A stretch of 6,681 bases of DNA from CAYYMD01 sp964480425 (GCA_964480425.1 CAYZPY010000141.1:1-6681); one strand, 5' to 3'. Shown: positions 1-6,502, numbered from the stretch's first letter. Notes: generated by a model from the sequence alone, not told the origin. A program made the numbers and translations.

Positions 1-1606
1 CATTTATCACCCCGGCTCTGCATCCCTTATCCTGCAACATATCCGCTGCTGCAAGGGACGGTGCGACCATGCTGCCCACAGCCAGGATGGTGACATCTTC
101 CCCCTCGCGCAGAACCTCGGCCCTGCCCACGGGGACCTCCCGAAAATCGGCATCCAGGGGTGTACCGGTTCCGATCCCCCTTGGGTACCGGATGGCTACG
201 GGCCCGGGTTGCCTGAGGGCGGTGAAGAGCATGTGGCGAAGCTCGTTTTCGTCCTTGGGGGCCATGACGGTCATGTTCGGGAGGATACGCAGGAAGGAGA
301 GGTCAAAGGGGCCGTGGTGCGTGGGTCCGTCCTCGCCCACCAGGCCGCCGCGATCCACACAGAACACCACCGGCAGATTCCCCAGCGACACTTCCTGGAA
401 CGCCTGGTCGAACGCCCGCTGAACGAACGTGGAGTAAACCGCGACCACGGGCTTGAGCCCCGCCCTGGCCATTCCGCCGGCGGTGGCCACCGCGTGCGAT
501 TCGCTTATCCCCACGTCGAGACAGCGGGACGGAAATCGTTTGCGGAACTTGACAACGCCCGCCCCATCGGGCATAGCGGCGGTGATGACGTGGACTTTTT
601 CGTCGTGCCGCCCGGCGTCAGTGACGGAGTCGGCGAAGACGTCGGTCCAGGTGGGACGGGACTTTGGCGCGAAGACGGCCCGTCCGTTGCGTATCTTGTG
701 CGCCGGGGTGCTGTGGAACTGGCAGGGGTCCTCCACGGCGTACTTGCATCCCCTGCCCTTCTGGGTGTGAACGTGCAGCAGGACCGGATGGTTCACCTCG
801 CTCAGGCGGCGCAGGACCTTTATGAGCGTTCTTACGTTGTGCCCATCGACCGGGCCGAAATACGCCAGGCCCAGCGACTCGAACATCTGCGCGCCGTGGA
901 TGGCGGTCTTTATTCCCGCCTTGAGGTCGCGAATGGCACGGGTGATCTCATCGCCCAGCGGCAGATGATGCAGCAGGTGCTCGGCGGAGTGCTTCATGTC
1001 TTCGTAGGCGCCTGTGGAGCGGATTCTGTCCAGCAGATGTGCCACCGCCCCGTGGGTGCGGTCAATGGCCATCGAATTGTCGTTGAGGATTATCATGAAC
1101 TGCCTGTCCAGAAGCGCCGCGTTGTTGATTCCCTCGAACGCCAGGCCGTTGACTATGCTGGCGTCGCCTACGACGGCGACGGCCTTTCTATCGGCGCCCA
1201 TCGCGGCGTCTGCTTGCGCCATGCCCGCCGTCAGCGACACCGCCGAACCGGCGTGCCCCGTGGCGAACAGGTCGTAAGGACTCTCAGCGGGATTGGGGAA
1301 CCCGCTTATGCCGTTTCGCCTGCGGAGCGTGTGAAATTCGCCGCCGCGCCCGGTGAGTATCTTGTGCGCGTAGCACTGGTGCCCCACGTCCCAGACCAGT
1401 CGGTCGTGCGTAAAGTCGAAAACGTAATGCAGCGCGATCGCCAATTCTGCCACGCCGAGATTGCTGGCCAGATGCCCACCGTTGGTCGAGACCACCGACA
1501 CAATCCGGCGGCGAAGTTCCCGGGCGAGTCCGACCAGGCGGCGCTCGCTAAGGTTCTTCAACTGGTGAGGCGAGGTTATGTTATCAAGCAGATCCTTATC
1601 ATCCAT
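1..1606 (-). CDS. dxs: 1-deoxy-D-xylulose-5-phosphate synthase (3' end beyond window)
   Basis: Thiamine-diphosphate enzyme that condenses pyruvate with glyceraldehyde 3-phosphate, the first committed step of the cytosolic MEP isoprenoid pathway; its product also feeds thiamine and pyridoxal synthesis. I translated 535 residues from ATG at 1606 down to position 2 with no stop. The family is about 620-640 residues, so roughly 90-100 C-terminal residues are missing. Visible motifs are NGGHLASNLG (His45, matching the conserved DXS His), the TPP/metal site GDAS at 147-150 followed by NDNSM at 175-179, the catalytic Glu369 in GISESHAV, YSTFVQRAFDQ at 391-401, DGPTHHG at 426-432 and RYPRG at 473-477. 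The order is the TPP-binding domain (~1-300), the pyrimidine domain (~315-480) and the start of the C-terminal domain. GDG reads GDA and AEQHA reads SESHA, both variants. The start lies 3 bases after the ispA stop, so the genes are very likely co-transcribed and translationally coupled. A weak GGAAAG lies 13 bases upstream, inside ispA. Confidence 0.97.
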   Translation of the reverse strand, partial: MDDKDLLDNITSPHQLKNLSERRLVGLARELRRRIVSVVSTNGGHLASNLGVAELAIALHYVFDFTHDRLVWDVGHQCYAHKILTGRGGEFHTLRRRNGISGFPNPAESPYDLFATGHAGSAVSLTAGMAQADAAMGADRKAVAVVGDASIVNGLAFEGINNAALLDRQFMIILNDNSMAIDRTHGAVAHLLDRIRSTGAYEDMKHSAEHLLHHLPLGDEITRAIRDLKAGIKTAIHGAQMFESLGLAYFGPVDGHNVRTLIKVLRRLSEVNHPVLLHVHTQKGRGCKYAVEDPCQFHSTPAHKIRNGRAVFAPKSRPTWTDVFADSVTDAGRHDEKVHVITAAMPDGAGVVKFRKRFPSRCLDVGISESHAVATAGGMARAGLKPVVAVYSTFVQRAFDQAFQEVSLGNLPVVFCVDRGGLVGEDGPTHHGPFDLSFLRILPNMTVMAPKDENELRHMLFTALRQPGPVAIRYPRGIGTGTPLDADFREVPVGRAEVLREGEDVTILAVGSMVAPSLAAADMLQDKGCRAGVIN

Positions 1607-1609
1607 TTT

Positions 1610-2509
1610 CTAAACCGTTCTTTCCGTGAGTAATCTTGTCAGCGTGATCAGCGGGCGTGCCTTGCGCCCCAGAGGTTCGAGCGTTCGCCCGGCCTGGTCG
1701 GCCAGCTCCATGGCGCTGCTGTGTGCGTCTTCCAGCCCCATCTCTCCGATGCTGGTTCGCTTTTTGCTTCGGGCGTCCTTGCCCGGGGTCTTTCCGATTT
1801 GTTCGGCAGTGGCCGTGGCGTCGAGAATATCGTCCCGCAGCTGATACGCCAGCCCCAGCAGCTGGGACCACCGCGTAATCGCCTCCAGCTCGTTCTGACC
1901 GGACCCGGCGCAAATGGCGCCCATCCTCGCCGAGGCCCTGATAAGCGCGCCGGTCTTGCGCTTGTGGATGAATCTCAACCCCTCCACGCCGTCCGGCGTT
2001 TCGCACAGGCCCATGTCGGCGACCTGTCCGGCCACCATTCCCGATGCGCCAGCGGCGTCGGCCAATTCGGTCACGAGCCGAACGCCCAGGTCGCCGCCCG
2101 AGCCGCCCAGCACGCCGAAGGCGCGCGTCAGCAGCGCGTCGCCTACCAGCACGGCCATCGCCTGTCCGAATTTCACGTGCGCGGTCGCCCTGCCGCGGCG
2201 CAGCGAATCGTCGTCCATCTCCGGCAGGTCGTCGTGAACCAGACTGTAGCAGTGGACCAATTCGACTGCGGTCGCCGAGCGGGCAAGAATTTCTTCCTCG
2301 CCTCCCGCGCCGCACGCCCGGGCGCACATGTGCACAATCGCCGGCCTGAGCCGCTTGCCGCCGCCCAGCACGCAGTATTCCATCGCCTCGGAGAGTTCCC
2401 TCGGCGTGTCCGGCTCGACGGTCCACCTACGCAGGTCGCGCTCGATGCGCTCGGTAAACTCGCCCAGCAGACCGCCCAGGTCCTGCGTTTGTTGTCGCTC
2501 GTTCTTCAT
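1610..2509 (-). CDS. ispA: Short-chain prenyl diphosphate synthase, probably farnesyl diphosphate synthase
   Basis: Cytosolic head-to-tail prenyl transferase that adds isopentenyl diphosphate to allylic diphosphates, giving FPP (or GGPP) for quinones, undecaprenol and other isoprenoids. It has 299 residues, normal for the family. GGGKRLRP is at 49-56. The first Asp-rich motif is DDLPEMDDD at 93-101 with RRGRATAH following. The second is LRDDILD at 224-230, followed by GKTPGKD at 239-245. The first motif is the bacterial DDxxxxD form, and the residue five places before it is Tyr88, as in E. coli IspA. By the usual chain-length rule this favours FPP over GGPP, though product length cannot be settled from sequence. 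ATG at 2509 is the first good start; only a distant GAGG lies upstream. It heads the ispA-dxs operon. xseB, often found upstream of ispA, is absent: the gene faces metK instead. Confidence 0.95.
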   Translation of the reverse strand: MKNERQQTQDLGGLLGEFTERIERDLRRWTVEPDTPRELSEAMEYCVLGGGKRLRPAIVHMCARACGAGGEEEILARSATAVELVHCYSLVHDDLPEMDDDSLRRGRATAHVKFGQAMAVLVGDALLTRAFGVLGGSGGDLGVRLVTELADAAGASGMVAGQVADMGLCETPDGVEGLRFIHKRKTGALIRASARMGAICAGSGQNELEAITRWSQLLGLAYQLRDDILDATATAEQIGKTPGKDARSKKRTSIGEMGLEDAHSSAMELADQAGRTLEPLGRKARPLITLTRLLTERTV

Positions 2510-2531
2510 GCCCGTTTCGCGAATCCTCGCA

Positions 2532-2550
2532 CCCGATCGGCCGGATCGGG
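2532..2550. repeat. Inverted repeat between the ispA promoter and its start codon
   Basis: Perfect 7-bp arms CCCGATC and GATCGGG are separated by 5 bases. The dyad sits just downstream of the predicted ispA transcription start and 23 bases before the ATG, where a repressor site or 5'-UTR hairpin would act. A dyad of this size is expected a few times by chance in a GC-rich window, so only its position makes it notable. Confidence 0.35.
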
Positions 2551-2559
2551 CTGAAACAC

Positions 2560-2587
2560 ATTATATTCGACCGCGCCCGTTAAACAA
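2560..2587 (-). promoter_or_regulatory. Candidate sigma-70-type promoter for ispA-dxs
   Basis: Read on the minus strand, a perfect TATAAT lies at 2565-2560, with TTGTTT (TTG matching) at 2587-2582 and a 16-bp spacer. Transcription would begin near 2553, giving a leader of about 44 bases before the ispA ATG. The exact -10 in a GC-rich stretch and its placement ahead of the operon are good support; the -35 is weak. Confidence 0.55.
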
Positions 2588-2629
2588 ACACCCCCGCCGC
2601 ATCGCCGCCGACACGCCGGGCGCCGCGCC

Positions 2630-2641
2630 CAAGCGCGCTTG
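2630..2641. repeat. 12-bp perfect palindrome overlapping the metK -35
   Basis: CAAGCGCGCTTG is its own reverse complement. Its last three bases are the first three of the predicted metK -35 element, so a protein bound here would compete with RNA polymerase. About one or two perfect 12-bp palindromes are expected by chance in a window this size, so an operator role is only a suggestion from position. Confidence 0.3.
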
Positions 2642-2667
2642 TAAAGGCGCATGCCAAAATGTACACT
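2639..2667 (+). promoter_or_regulatory. Candidate sigma-70-type promoter for metK
   Basis: TTGTAA at 2639-2644 and TACACT at 2662-2667 each match four of six consensus positions, with the ideal 17-bp spacer. Transcription would start near 2674, giving a leader of about 58 bases. The leader contains a strong purine-rich ribosome site, AAGGAAAGG at 2716-2724, seven bases before the ATG. I recognise no SAM-riboswitch core in the leader. Confidence 0.45.
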
Positions 2668-2731
2668 ATTGTCTCGCACACCGGGTCTGCAAGATTAACT
2701 CCATACTCAAGGTGAAAGGAAAGGTAATTCA

Positions 2732-3949
2732 ATGGCAAAATACGCTCATCGGCAACTGTTCACCAGCGAATCGGTGACCAAGGGTCATCCCGACAAGGTC
2801 GCCGACCAGATATCCGACGGCGTCCTTGACAGTCTGATCGAACACGACACTGCGGCGCGCGTTGCCTGCGAGGCGCTTGTCACCACCGGGCTGGTGGTGT
2901 TGGCCGGGGAAGTCACCGTCCATAACGACAAGGCCAAGGAGGCGCTGATCTCCGTCGAGCAGACCGCCCGCAACGTCGTCCGCGACATTGGGTACGACGA
3001 CCCCGCCACCGGGTTCGATTATCGCTCGTGCGCGGTCATCAAGACCCTTCACGGTCAAAGTTCCGACATCTCGCGCGGCGTGACCGCCTCGACGGACAAG
3101 GAGCAGGGCGCAGGCGACCAGGGAATGATGTTCGGCTTCGCATGCGACGAGACGCAGTCGCTGATGCCCATGCCCATCCAGTTAGCCCACCGCCTCACCG
3201 CGCGCCTCAGCGAGTCCAGGGAGAAGGGGCAGATCAAGTGGCTTCGCCCCGACGGAAAGAGCCAGGTCACCGTGGAATACAAGGACGGCGCGCCGGCGCG
3301 GATCGACACCATCGTTCTGTCCACCCAGCACACCGAGGATGTGATCAATCCCCGCACAGACGCCATGACCAACAAGGCAAAGAAGGAGTTGGTGGAAAAG
3401 GTGATCAAACCGGTGATAGTCGGTGAGTGTCCGGGTCTGTGGAGCAACCGGATAAAATTCCACATTAATCCCACCGGCAAGTTCGTCATCGGCGGTCCGC
3501 ACGGGGACACCGGACTGACCGGAAGGAAAATCGTGGTGGACACCTACGGGGGGCGCGGACGACACGGGGGCGGCGCCTTTTCGGGAAAGGACCCCTCGAA
3601 GGTGGACCGCTCGGCAACCTACATGGCCAGGTACATCGCCAAGAACATCGTTGCGGCCAAACTCGCCAGTGTCTGCGAGGTGCAACTGTCCTACGCCATC
3701 GGCGTGGCAGAGCCCGTCAGCGTCCTGGTGCACACAGAGGGCGGCAACAAGACCAATGAGAAGCGACTGGCCGACGCCGTCAATGACGTCTTCCCGCTGA
3801 AGCCCGGCGAGATTATCGAGCACCTCAGACTGCTGCGGCCAATATACCGCGAGACCGCACACGACGGGCACTTCGGCAGAGAAGGGAAATCCTTCACCTG
3901 GGAAAAGCCCGACAAGGTCAGCGCGTTGAAGAAGGCCTTAAAGATCTGA
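2732..3949 (+). CDS. metK: S-adenosylmethionine synthetase (methionine adenosyltransferase)
   Basis: Makes S-adenosylmethionine from methionine and ATP in the cytosol, cleaving the bound triphosphate; SAM supplies methyl groups and, after decarboxylation, aminopropyl groups for polyamines. The 405 residues cover a full-length bacterial MetK, slightly longer than the ~384 of E. coli. Signature elements are FTSESVTKGHPDK at 10-22 (ATP-binding His19), GAGDQGMMFG at 126-135 (the family GAGDQG hexapeptide), INPTGKFVIGGPHGDTGLTG at 245-264, and the phosphate-binding GGGAFSGKDPSKVDRSA at 279-295. The C-terminal region YAIGVAEPVSV at 321-331 is also typical. The ATG has a strong ribosome site seven bases upstream. 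It is a single-gene unit, divergent from ispA and convergent with the membrane-protein gene after it; the 18-base gap holds no clear terminator. Confidence 0.98.
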   Translation: MAKYAHRQLFTSESVTKGHPDKVADQISDGVLDSLIEHDTAARVACEALVTTGLVVLAGEVTVHNDKAKEALISVEQTARNVVRDIGYDDPATGFDYRSCAVIKTLHGQSSDISRGVTASTDKEQGAGDQGMMFGFACDETQSLMPMPIQLAHRLTARLSESREKGQIKWLRPDGKSQVTVEYKDGAPARIDTIVLSTQHTEDVINPRTDAMTNKAKKELVEKVIKPVIVGECPGLWSNRIKFHINPTGKFVIGGPHGDTGLTGRKIVVDTYGGRGRHGGGAFSGKDPSKVDRSATYMARYIAKNIVAAKLASVCEVQLSYAIGVAEPVSVLVHTEGGNKTNEKRLADAVNDVFPLKPGEIIEHLRLLRPIYRETAHDGHFGREGKSFTWEKPDKVSALKKALKI

Positions 3950-3967
3950 ACCGCCGCGAGGAGGCGA

Positions 3968-4319
3968 TTAATCCCGTTGCGACGCCGATGGAGTTTCCTG
4001 CTCGGCGCGGTGAGTGTGGCGGCGGCAGAGATACGGACCCGCCTTGAGAAGCAGATTGTACAGACAGGCGAGAATCCACGCCGCCACGAAGCCGTCTATG
4101 AATCCCCACAGAAGTCCCGGCGCCGCCGACGACCACGAACCCGGCGCGTATCCGGGGTAAATGTTGCCCAGCAACTCGACCACGCGATGGGCATATTGAT
4201 CGGTATAAACTGTTATGACGCCCGTTGTAAACAGGGACCAGACCCCATAAAATGCCGGCCGCGACGCCGAGGCGTCCGGCGCATATAGCCCCAAAGGCGG
4301 TGCGATTATTCTCGCCCAT
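3968..4319 (-). pseudogene. Small membrane protein of the 'bacteriophage holin'-annotated type, apparently frameshifted
   Basis: The family is recalled from genome annotation; its function is unknown to me, and the holin name does not prove a lysis role. The conserved C-terminal half is intact from about 4234 to the TAA at 3970-3968: IYPGYAP, then a hydrophobic segment with LLWGFIDGF and ending CLYNLL, then a short basic tail. In that frame the only nearby start is TTG at 4294, and its N-terminus does not look like a membrane helix. The neighbouring frame, from ATG at 4319, gives a convincing first helix, LGVAAGILWGLV, before going off-family. Joining the frames near 4235, by removing one base from the CCC run there on the minus strand, gives a coherent ~116-residue protein with two membrane helices. 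It is therefore a recent pseudogene, a sequencing or assembly error, or a programmed shift. If the shift is not real, the shorter reading is 4294-3968. It lies 62 bases downstream of rpmH with no obvious terminator between, so it may share its transcript. Confidence 0.6.
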
Positions 4320-4381
4320 AGTTCAATTCTTTCGTCAGATGCTGCGGATCACTGGCCGTCATTGCCGCCGAAGTGTCCGGC

Positions 4382-4516
4382 TTAGACGACCTGGACCTTC
4401 CTGCCCTTGCGCCGCTTGCGGTTGATGATTTTCCTTCCGCCCCTTTTTCTCATGCGGGCCCGGAAGCCGATCCGCCTTGCCCGTCGGCGATTCGATAATT
4501 TCTTCGGATAGTTCAT
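4382..4516 (-). CDS. rpmH: 50S ribosomal protein L34
   Basis: Small, highly basic protein of the large ribosomal subunit that binds 23S rRNA. The 44 residues from ATG at 4516 match L34 in length. The core is diagnostic: RIGFRARMRKRGGRKIINRK corresponds to the usual HGFRARM and GRKVL.RRR blocks, and the chain ends KGRKVQVV. The N-terminus, MNYPKKLSNRRRAR, differs from the common MKRTFQPS form. The frame stays open upstream to 4600 but that extension is not L34-like, so 4516 is chosen despite a poor ribosome site. In most bacteria rnpA follows rpmH directly. Here the next gene on the strand is the small membrane protein, with no RNase P protein gene and no dnaA in view. Confidence 0.93.
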   Translation of the reverse strand: MNYPKKLSNRRRARRIGFRARMRKRGGRKIINRKRRKGRKVQVV

Positions 4517-4562
4517 GGCAAACTCTTTTATAAATAAAACCTCGTGACTGAAACCGCCGTCC

Positions 4563-4568
4563 ATTTTA
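4563..4568 (-). promoter_or_regulatory. Possible -10 element for rpmH
   Basis: Read on the minus strand, TAAAAT (five of six consensus positions) lies 46 bases upstream of the rpmH ATG in the rpmH/CYTH divergent gap. No good -35 is found at 16-18 bp. A second AT-rich candidate, TATAAA at 4532-4527, is too close to the ATG for a normal leader. The rest of the gap (4517-4680) shows no other supportable element. Confidence 0.22.
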
Positions 4569-4680
4569 CACGAATCCGCCGCCGGTGGAAGGACATTCAC
4601 ACAAATAATTGCTCGTCCGCGGCGTCGGATGTTTCAAAGAATCCTATACTCGCCGGTACGGCGGATATAAAATTAGCGTT

Positions 4681-5259
4681 GTGGCAAGCGAGATCGAGGC
4701 AAAATTCAAAGTCGCCAATCATCGCCCCATTCGCCGCGCTTTGCGCCGGGCGGGCGGAGTCTACCTCGGTACTATCCTCCAGACGGACAGGTATTTCGAC
4801 ACTCCCAAGGGCGACCTGCTAAAGCGCGACAGCGGCCTGAGGATACGCAACGTGCGCCGACTCAAGTCAGGGCGGGGCGAATTCGACGACGCGCCATTGG
4901 TGACATTCAAGGGGCCTCGAAAATATCAAAAGGGCCTGAAGGTCCGCAGCGAGTATCAGACGCGCGTCGGCGACGCCGATGCCATCGAGCGGATTTTCCA
5001 CGCGTTGGACCTGTCGGCCACGTTGACCATACAGAAGCGCCGGGCCGAGTATCGCCTCGGGCACGTCGTGGTGTCGCTGGACACGCTGCCGTTGCTGGGC
5101 GAATTCGTCGAAATCGAAGCGCCCAGCGAAAACTCTGCCCGTCGGGTTTGCAGGCGACTTAACCTCGACGGCGAGATGATAACCGCTTCTTACACACAGA
5201 TGCTTCTGCGCCACTGCCGACAGAAGGGAATCAAGCGCCGCCGGTTCTCCCTGAGATAA
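4681..5259 (+). CDS. CYTH-domain protein (class IV adenylate cyclase / triphosphatase-like)
   Basis: CYTH proteins fold into a triphosphate tunnel and act on triphosphate substrates as thiamine or inorganic triphosphatases or, in CyaB, as adenylate cyclases. From GTG at 4681 there are 192 residues, normal for a single CYTH domain. The ExExK signature is EIEAK at 4-8, right at the N-terminus, as in the family; the TTG 72 bases upstream would add an unrelated leader. The other tunnel residues are in place: QTDRYFDTP at 34-42, LRIR at 53-56, TFKGP at 75-79, VRSEY at 88-92, QKRR at 118-121, SLD at 132-134, GEFVEIE at 140-146 and SYTQMLL near the end. No CHAD domain is fused. A basic tail, RHCRQKGIKRRR, follows. 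No residue loss is apparent, so it should be active; the substrate cannot be read from sequence. It precedes the DHS-like gene by 100 bases on the same strand, and its ribosome site is weak. Confidence 0.88.
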   Translation: MASEIEAKFKVANHRPIRRALRRAGGVYLGTILQTDRYFDTPKGDLLKRDSGLRIRNVRRLKSGRGEFDDAPLVTFKGPRKYQKGLKVRSEYQTRVGDADAIERIFHALDLSATLTIQKRRAEYRLGHVVVSLDTLPLLGEFVEIEAPSENSARRVCRRLNLDGEMITASYTQMLLRHCRQKGIKRRRFSLR

Positions 5260-5262
5260 CCT

Positions 5263-5276
5263 GCGCCCATCGGCGC
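5263..5276 (+). other. Small GC hairpin after the CYTH gene
   Basis: GCGCC and GGCGC form a perfect 5-bp stem around a CATC loop, three bases after the CYTH stop codon. No T-run follows, so it is at best a weak or Rho-assisted terminator or an mRNA 3'-end stabiliser. Confidence 0.25.
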
Positions 5277-5281
5277 GGGTG

Positions 5282-5310
5282 TTGAACGGCAATCCGCCGG
5301 ATGTTACATT
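5282..5310 (+). promoter_or_regulatory. Candidate promoter for the DHS-like gene
   Basis: TTGAAC at 5282-5287 and TACATT at 5305-5310 each match four of six consensus positions, with a 17-bp spacer. Transcription would start near 5317. If this is right, the upstream GTG at 5279 lies outside the transcript and the downstream TTG at 5360 must be the start. Confidence 0.35.
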
Positions 5311-5347
5311 ATCCGTCAAACAGAAACCGACGTGCGAATCAGTCATC

Positions 5348-5351
5348 AGGA
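5348..5351 (+). promoter_or_regulatory. Ribosome-binding site that favours the TTG start at 5360
   Basis: AGGA, extended as CAGGAAA, lies eight bases before TTG at 5360. The competing GTG at 5279 has no purine-rich stretch at a usable distance. Confidence 0.45.
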
Positions 5352-5359
5352 AACCCAAA

Positions 5360-6502
5360 TTGAACTCCGATAAAAAACACGAACCGGACAATAAACAATC
5401 GCGTGTCCGGTACGACGATTTGCTCTCTTGCAAGCCGCTGACGCTAAGGCAGTCAAAAGCCAAAAAGCAACTGCTTACCACCCCGGTCAAGCAGATAAAG
5501 GTCGCCCGGGGCGCCAGGGCGTCGGATATCCTGTTGGCGATGTCGGGCATGTCAATCCAGGCCAGGAATCTCGGCAGATGCGCCATGGCGCTTAGCTCGA
5601 TGTACGCCGACCGCAAGCGCCCCACGGTGCTGCTCGGTCTGGCCGGTCCTCTCATCGCCGCCGGTCTGAGAAACGTAATACGCGACCTGGTCGCCGGGGG
5701 TTACGTGGACGTGGTCGTCTCCACCGGGGCGATAATATACCAGGACATCTACCAGGCGCGCGGATTCAATCACTACGTCGGCACGCCGGCGGCAGACGAT
5801 AACGCCCTCCGCCGGCTGCGCATCGACCGCATCTACGACACGTACGTGGACGAGGAGAAATTCTGGGACACCGACACGTGGTGCGGGCGAATAGCCGACC
5901 AGATGGCACCGGGCAACTATTCCAGCAGGCAGTATCTCGACTTCGTCGGCTCGAAAATCCGCGACACCGACTCAATACTTCACCAGTGCCACAAGTTGGG
6001 CGTACCGGTGTTCAGTCCGGCCCTGAACGATTCGTCCATCGGCATCGGGCTCACCGAGCACCGCCATCGCTGCACGCGCAACAACAGGAAGGGAATCGCG
6101 ATAGACTCCATAGCCGACAATTACGAACTGACTCAGATAGTGGTTTCCAGCCCGTCCACGGCGGCGATATACGTAGCGGGGGGCGTGCCGAAGAACTACA
6201 TCAACGACTCGGTGATCATGTCTTACATATTCGGCCTGGAGCGCGGTCACGATTACGCCGTCCAGGTGACCACGGCGGTCACCCAGGACGGCGGGCTGAG
6301 CGGCTCGACGCTGGGCGAGGCGCAGTCGTGGGGCAAAATAGACAAAGACGCCCGGTTCGCCATGGCGTGGGTCGAGCCGAGCGTATCGCTTCCGCTGCTG
6401 GCGGCGTACGTGTTCGACAAGCACCCCGCACCACCGCGACAAAGACTGAAGTTCACGTGGGAAGGGAATATTCTGGCCGATCTGAAAACCCGAACGCGAT
6501 GA
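5360..6502 (+). CDS. Deoxyhypusine-synthase-like enzyme of unknown substrate
   Basis: Member of the NAD-dependent deoxyhypusine/homospermidine synthase superfamily, whose members move an aminobutyl group from spermidine through an imine on a Lys. Numbering from TTG at 5360 (380 residues; human DHS 369), VLLGLAGPLIAAG at 90-102 and VDVVVSTG at 116-123 match the Rossmann-like NAD regions, PVFSPALND at 216-224 the active-site loop, and EAQSWGKI at 320-327 the catalytic block. Lys326 is the expected imine Lys, with Trp324 and Glu320 also kept. By my alignment from memory, human Asp243, His288 and Asp316, which contact spermidine, are replaced by Ile229, Asn279 and Leu313, so the substrate probably differs. 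Bacteria lack eIF5A, so deoxyhypusine formation is unlikely; a homospermidine-like or other polyamine product is inference. GTG at 5279 would add 27 residues with no homology I recognise; a ribosome site and candidate promoter favour TTG. About 40 Lys-rich, probably disordered residues precede the fold. Confidence 0.88.
   Translation: MNSDKKHEPDNKQSRVRYDDLLSCKPLTLRQSKAKKQLLTTPVKQIKVARGARASDILLAMSGMSIQARNLGRCAMALSSMYADRKRPTVLLGLAGPLIAAGLRNVIRDLVAGGYVDVVVSTGAIIYQDIYQARGFNHYVGTPAADDNALRRLRIDRIYDTYVDEEKFWDTDTWCGRIADQMAPGNYSSRQYLDFVGSKIRDTDSILHQCHKLGVPVFSPALNDSSIGIGLTEHRHRCTRNNRKGIAIDSIADNYELTQIVVSSPSTAAIYVAGGVPKNYINDSVIMSYIFGLERGHDYAVQVTTAVTQDGGLSGSTLGEAQSWGKIDKDARFAMAWVEPSVSLPLLAAYVFDKHPAPPRQRLKFTWEGNILADLKTRTR

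Noticed and set aside
209..1633. 474-codon open frame on the plus strand across dxs
   Set aside because: It is exactly antisense and in codon register with dxs. Its openness follows from GC-rich codon use, and its translation resembles no family I know, while the minus strand is a clear DXS.
1665..1690. GAGGTTCGAGCG resembling a tRNA T-arm
   Set aside because: It lies within ispA coding sequence and no acceptor stem or other tRNA arms surround it.
1721..2554. 277-codon plus-strand frame and a 275-codon alternative minus frame across ispA
   Set aside because: Both are shadows of ispA, whose frame holds both Asp-rich motifs. The alternatives are Arg/Gly/Pro-rich with no recognisable motif.
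2668..2731. Possible SAM-responsive riboswitch ahead of metK
   Set aside because: The ~58-base leader is too short for SAM-I, and I could not recognise a SAM-II, SAM/SAH or SAH core. A covariance-model scan would settle it.
3950..3967. Terminator between convergent metK and the membrane-protein gene
   Set aside because: The gap is 18 bases with only a weak CGCC/GGCG pairing and no T-run in either direction.
4867..5655. 262-codon minus-strand frame across the CYTH and DHS-like genes
   Set aside because: It spans two well-supported plus-strand genes and their gap and shows no family motif.
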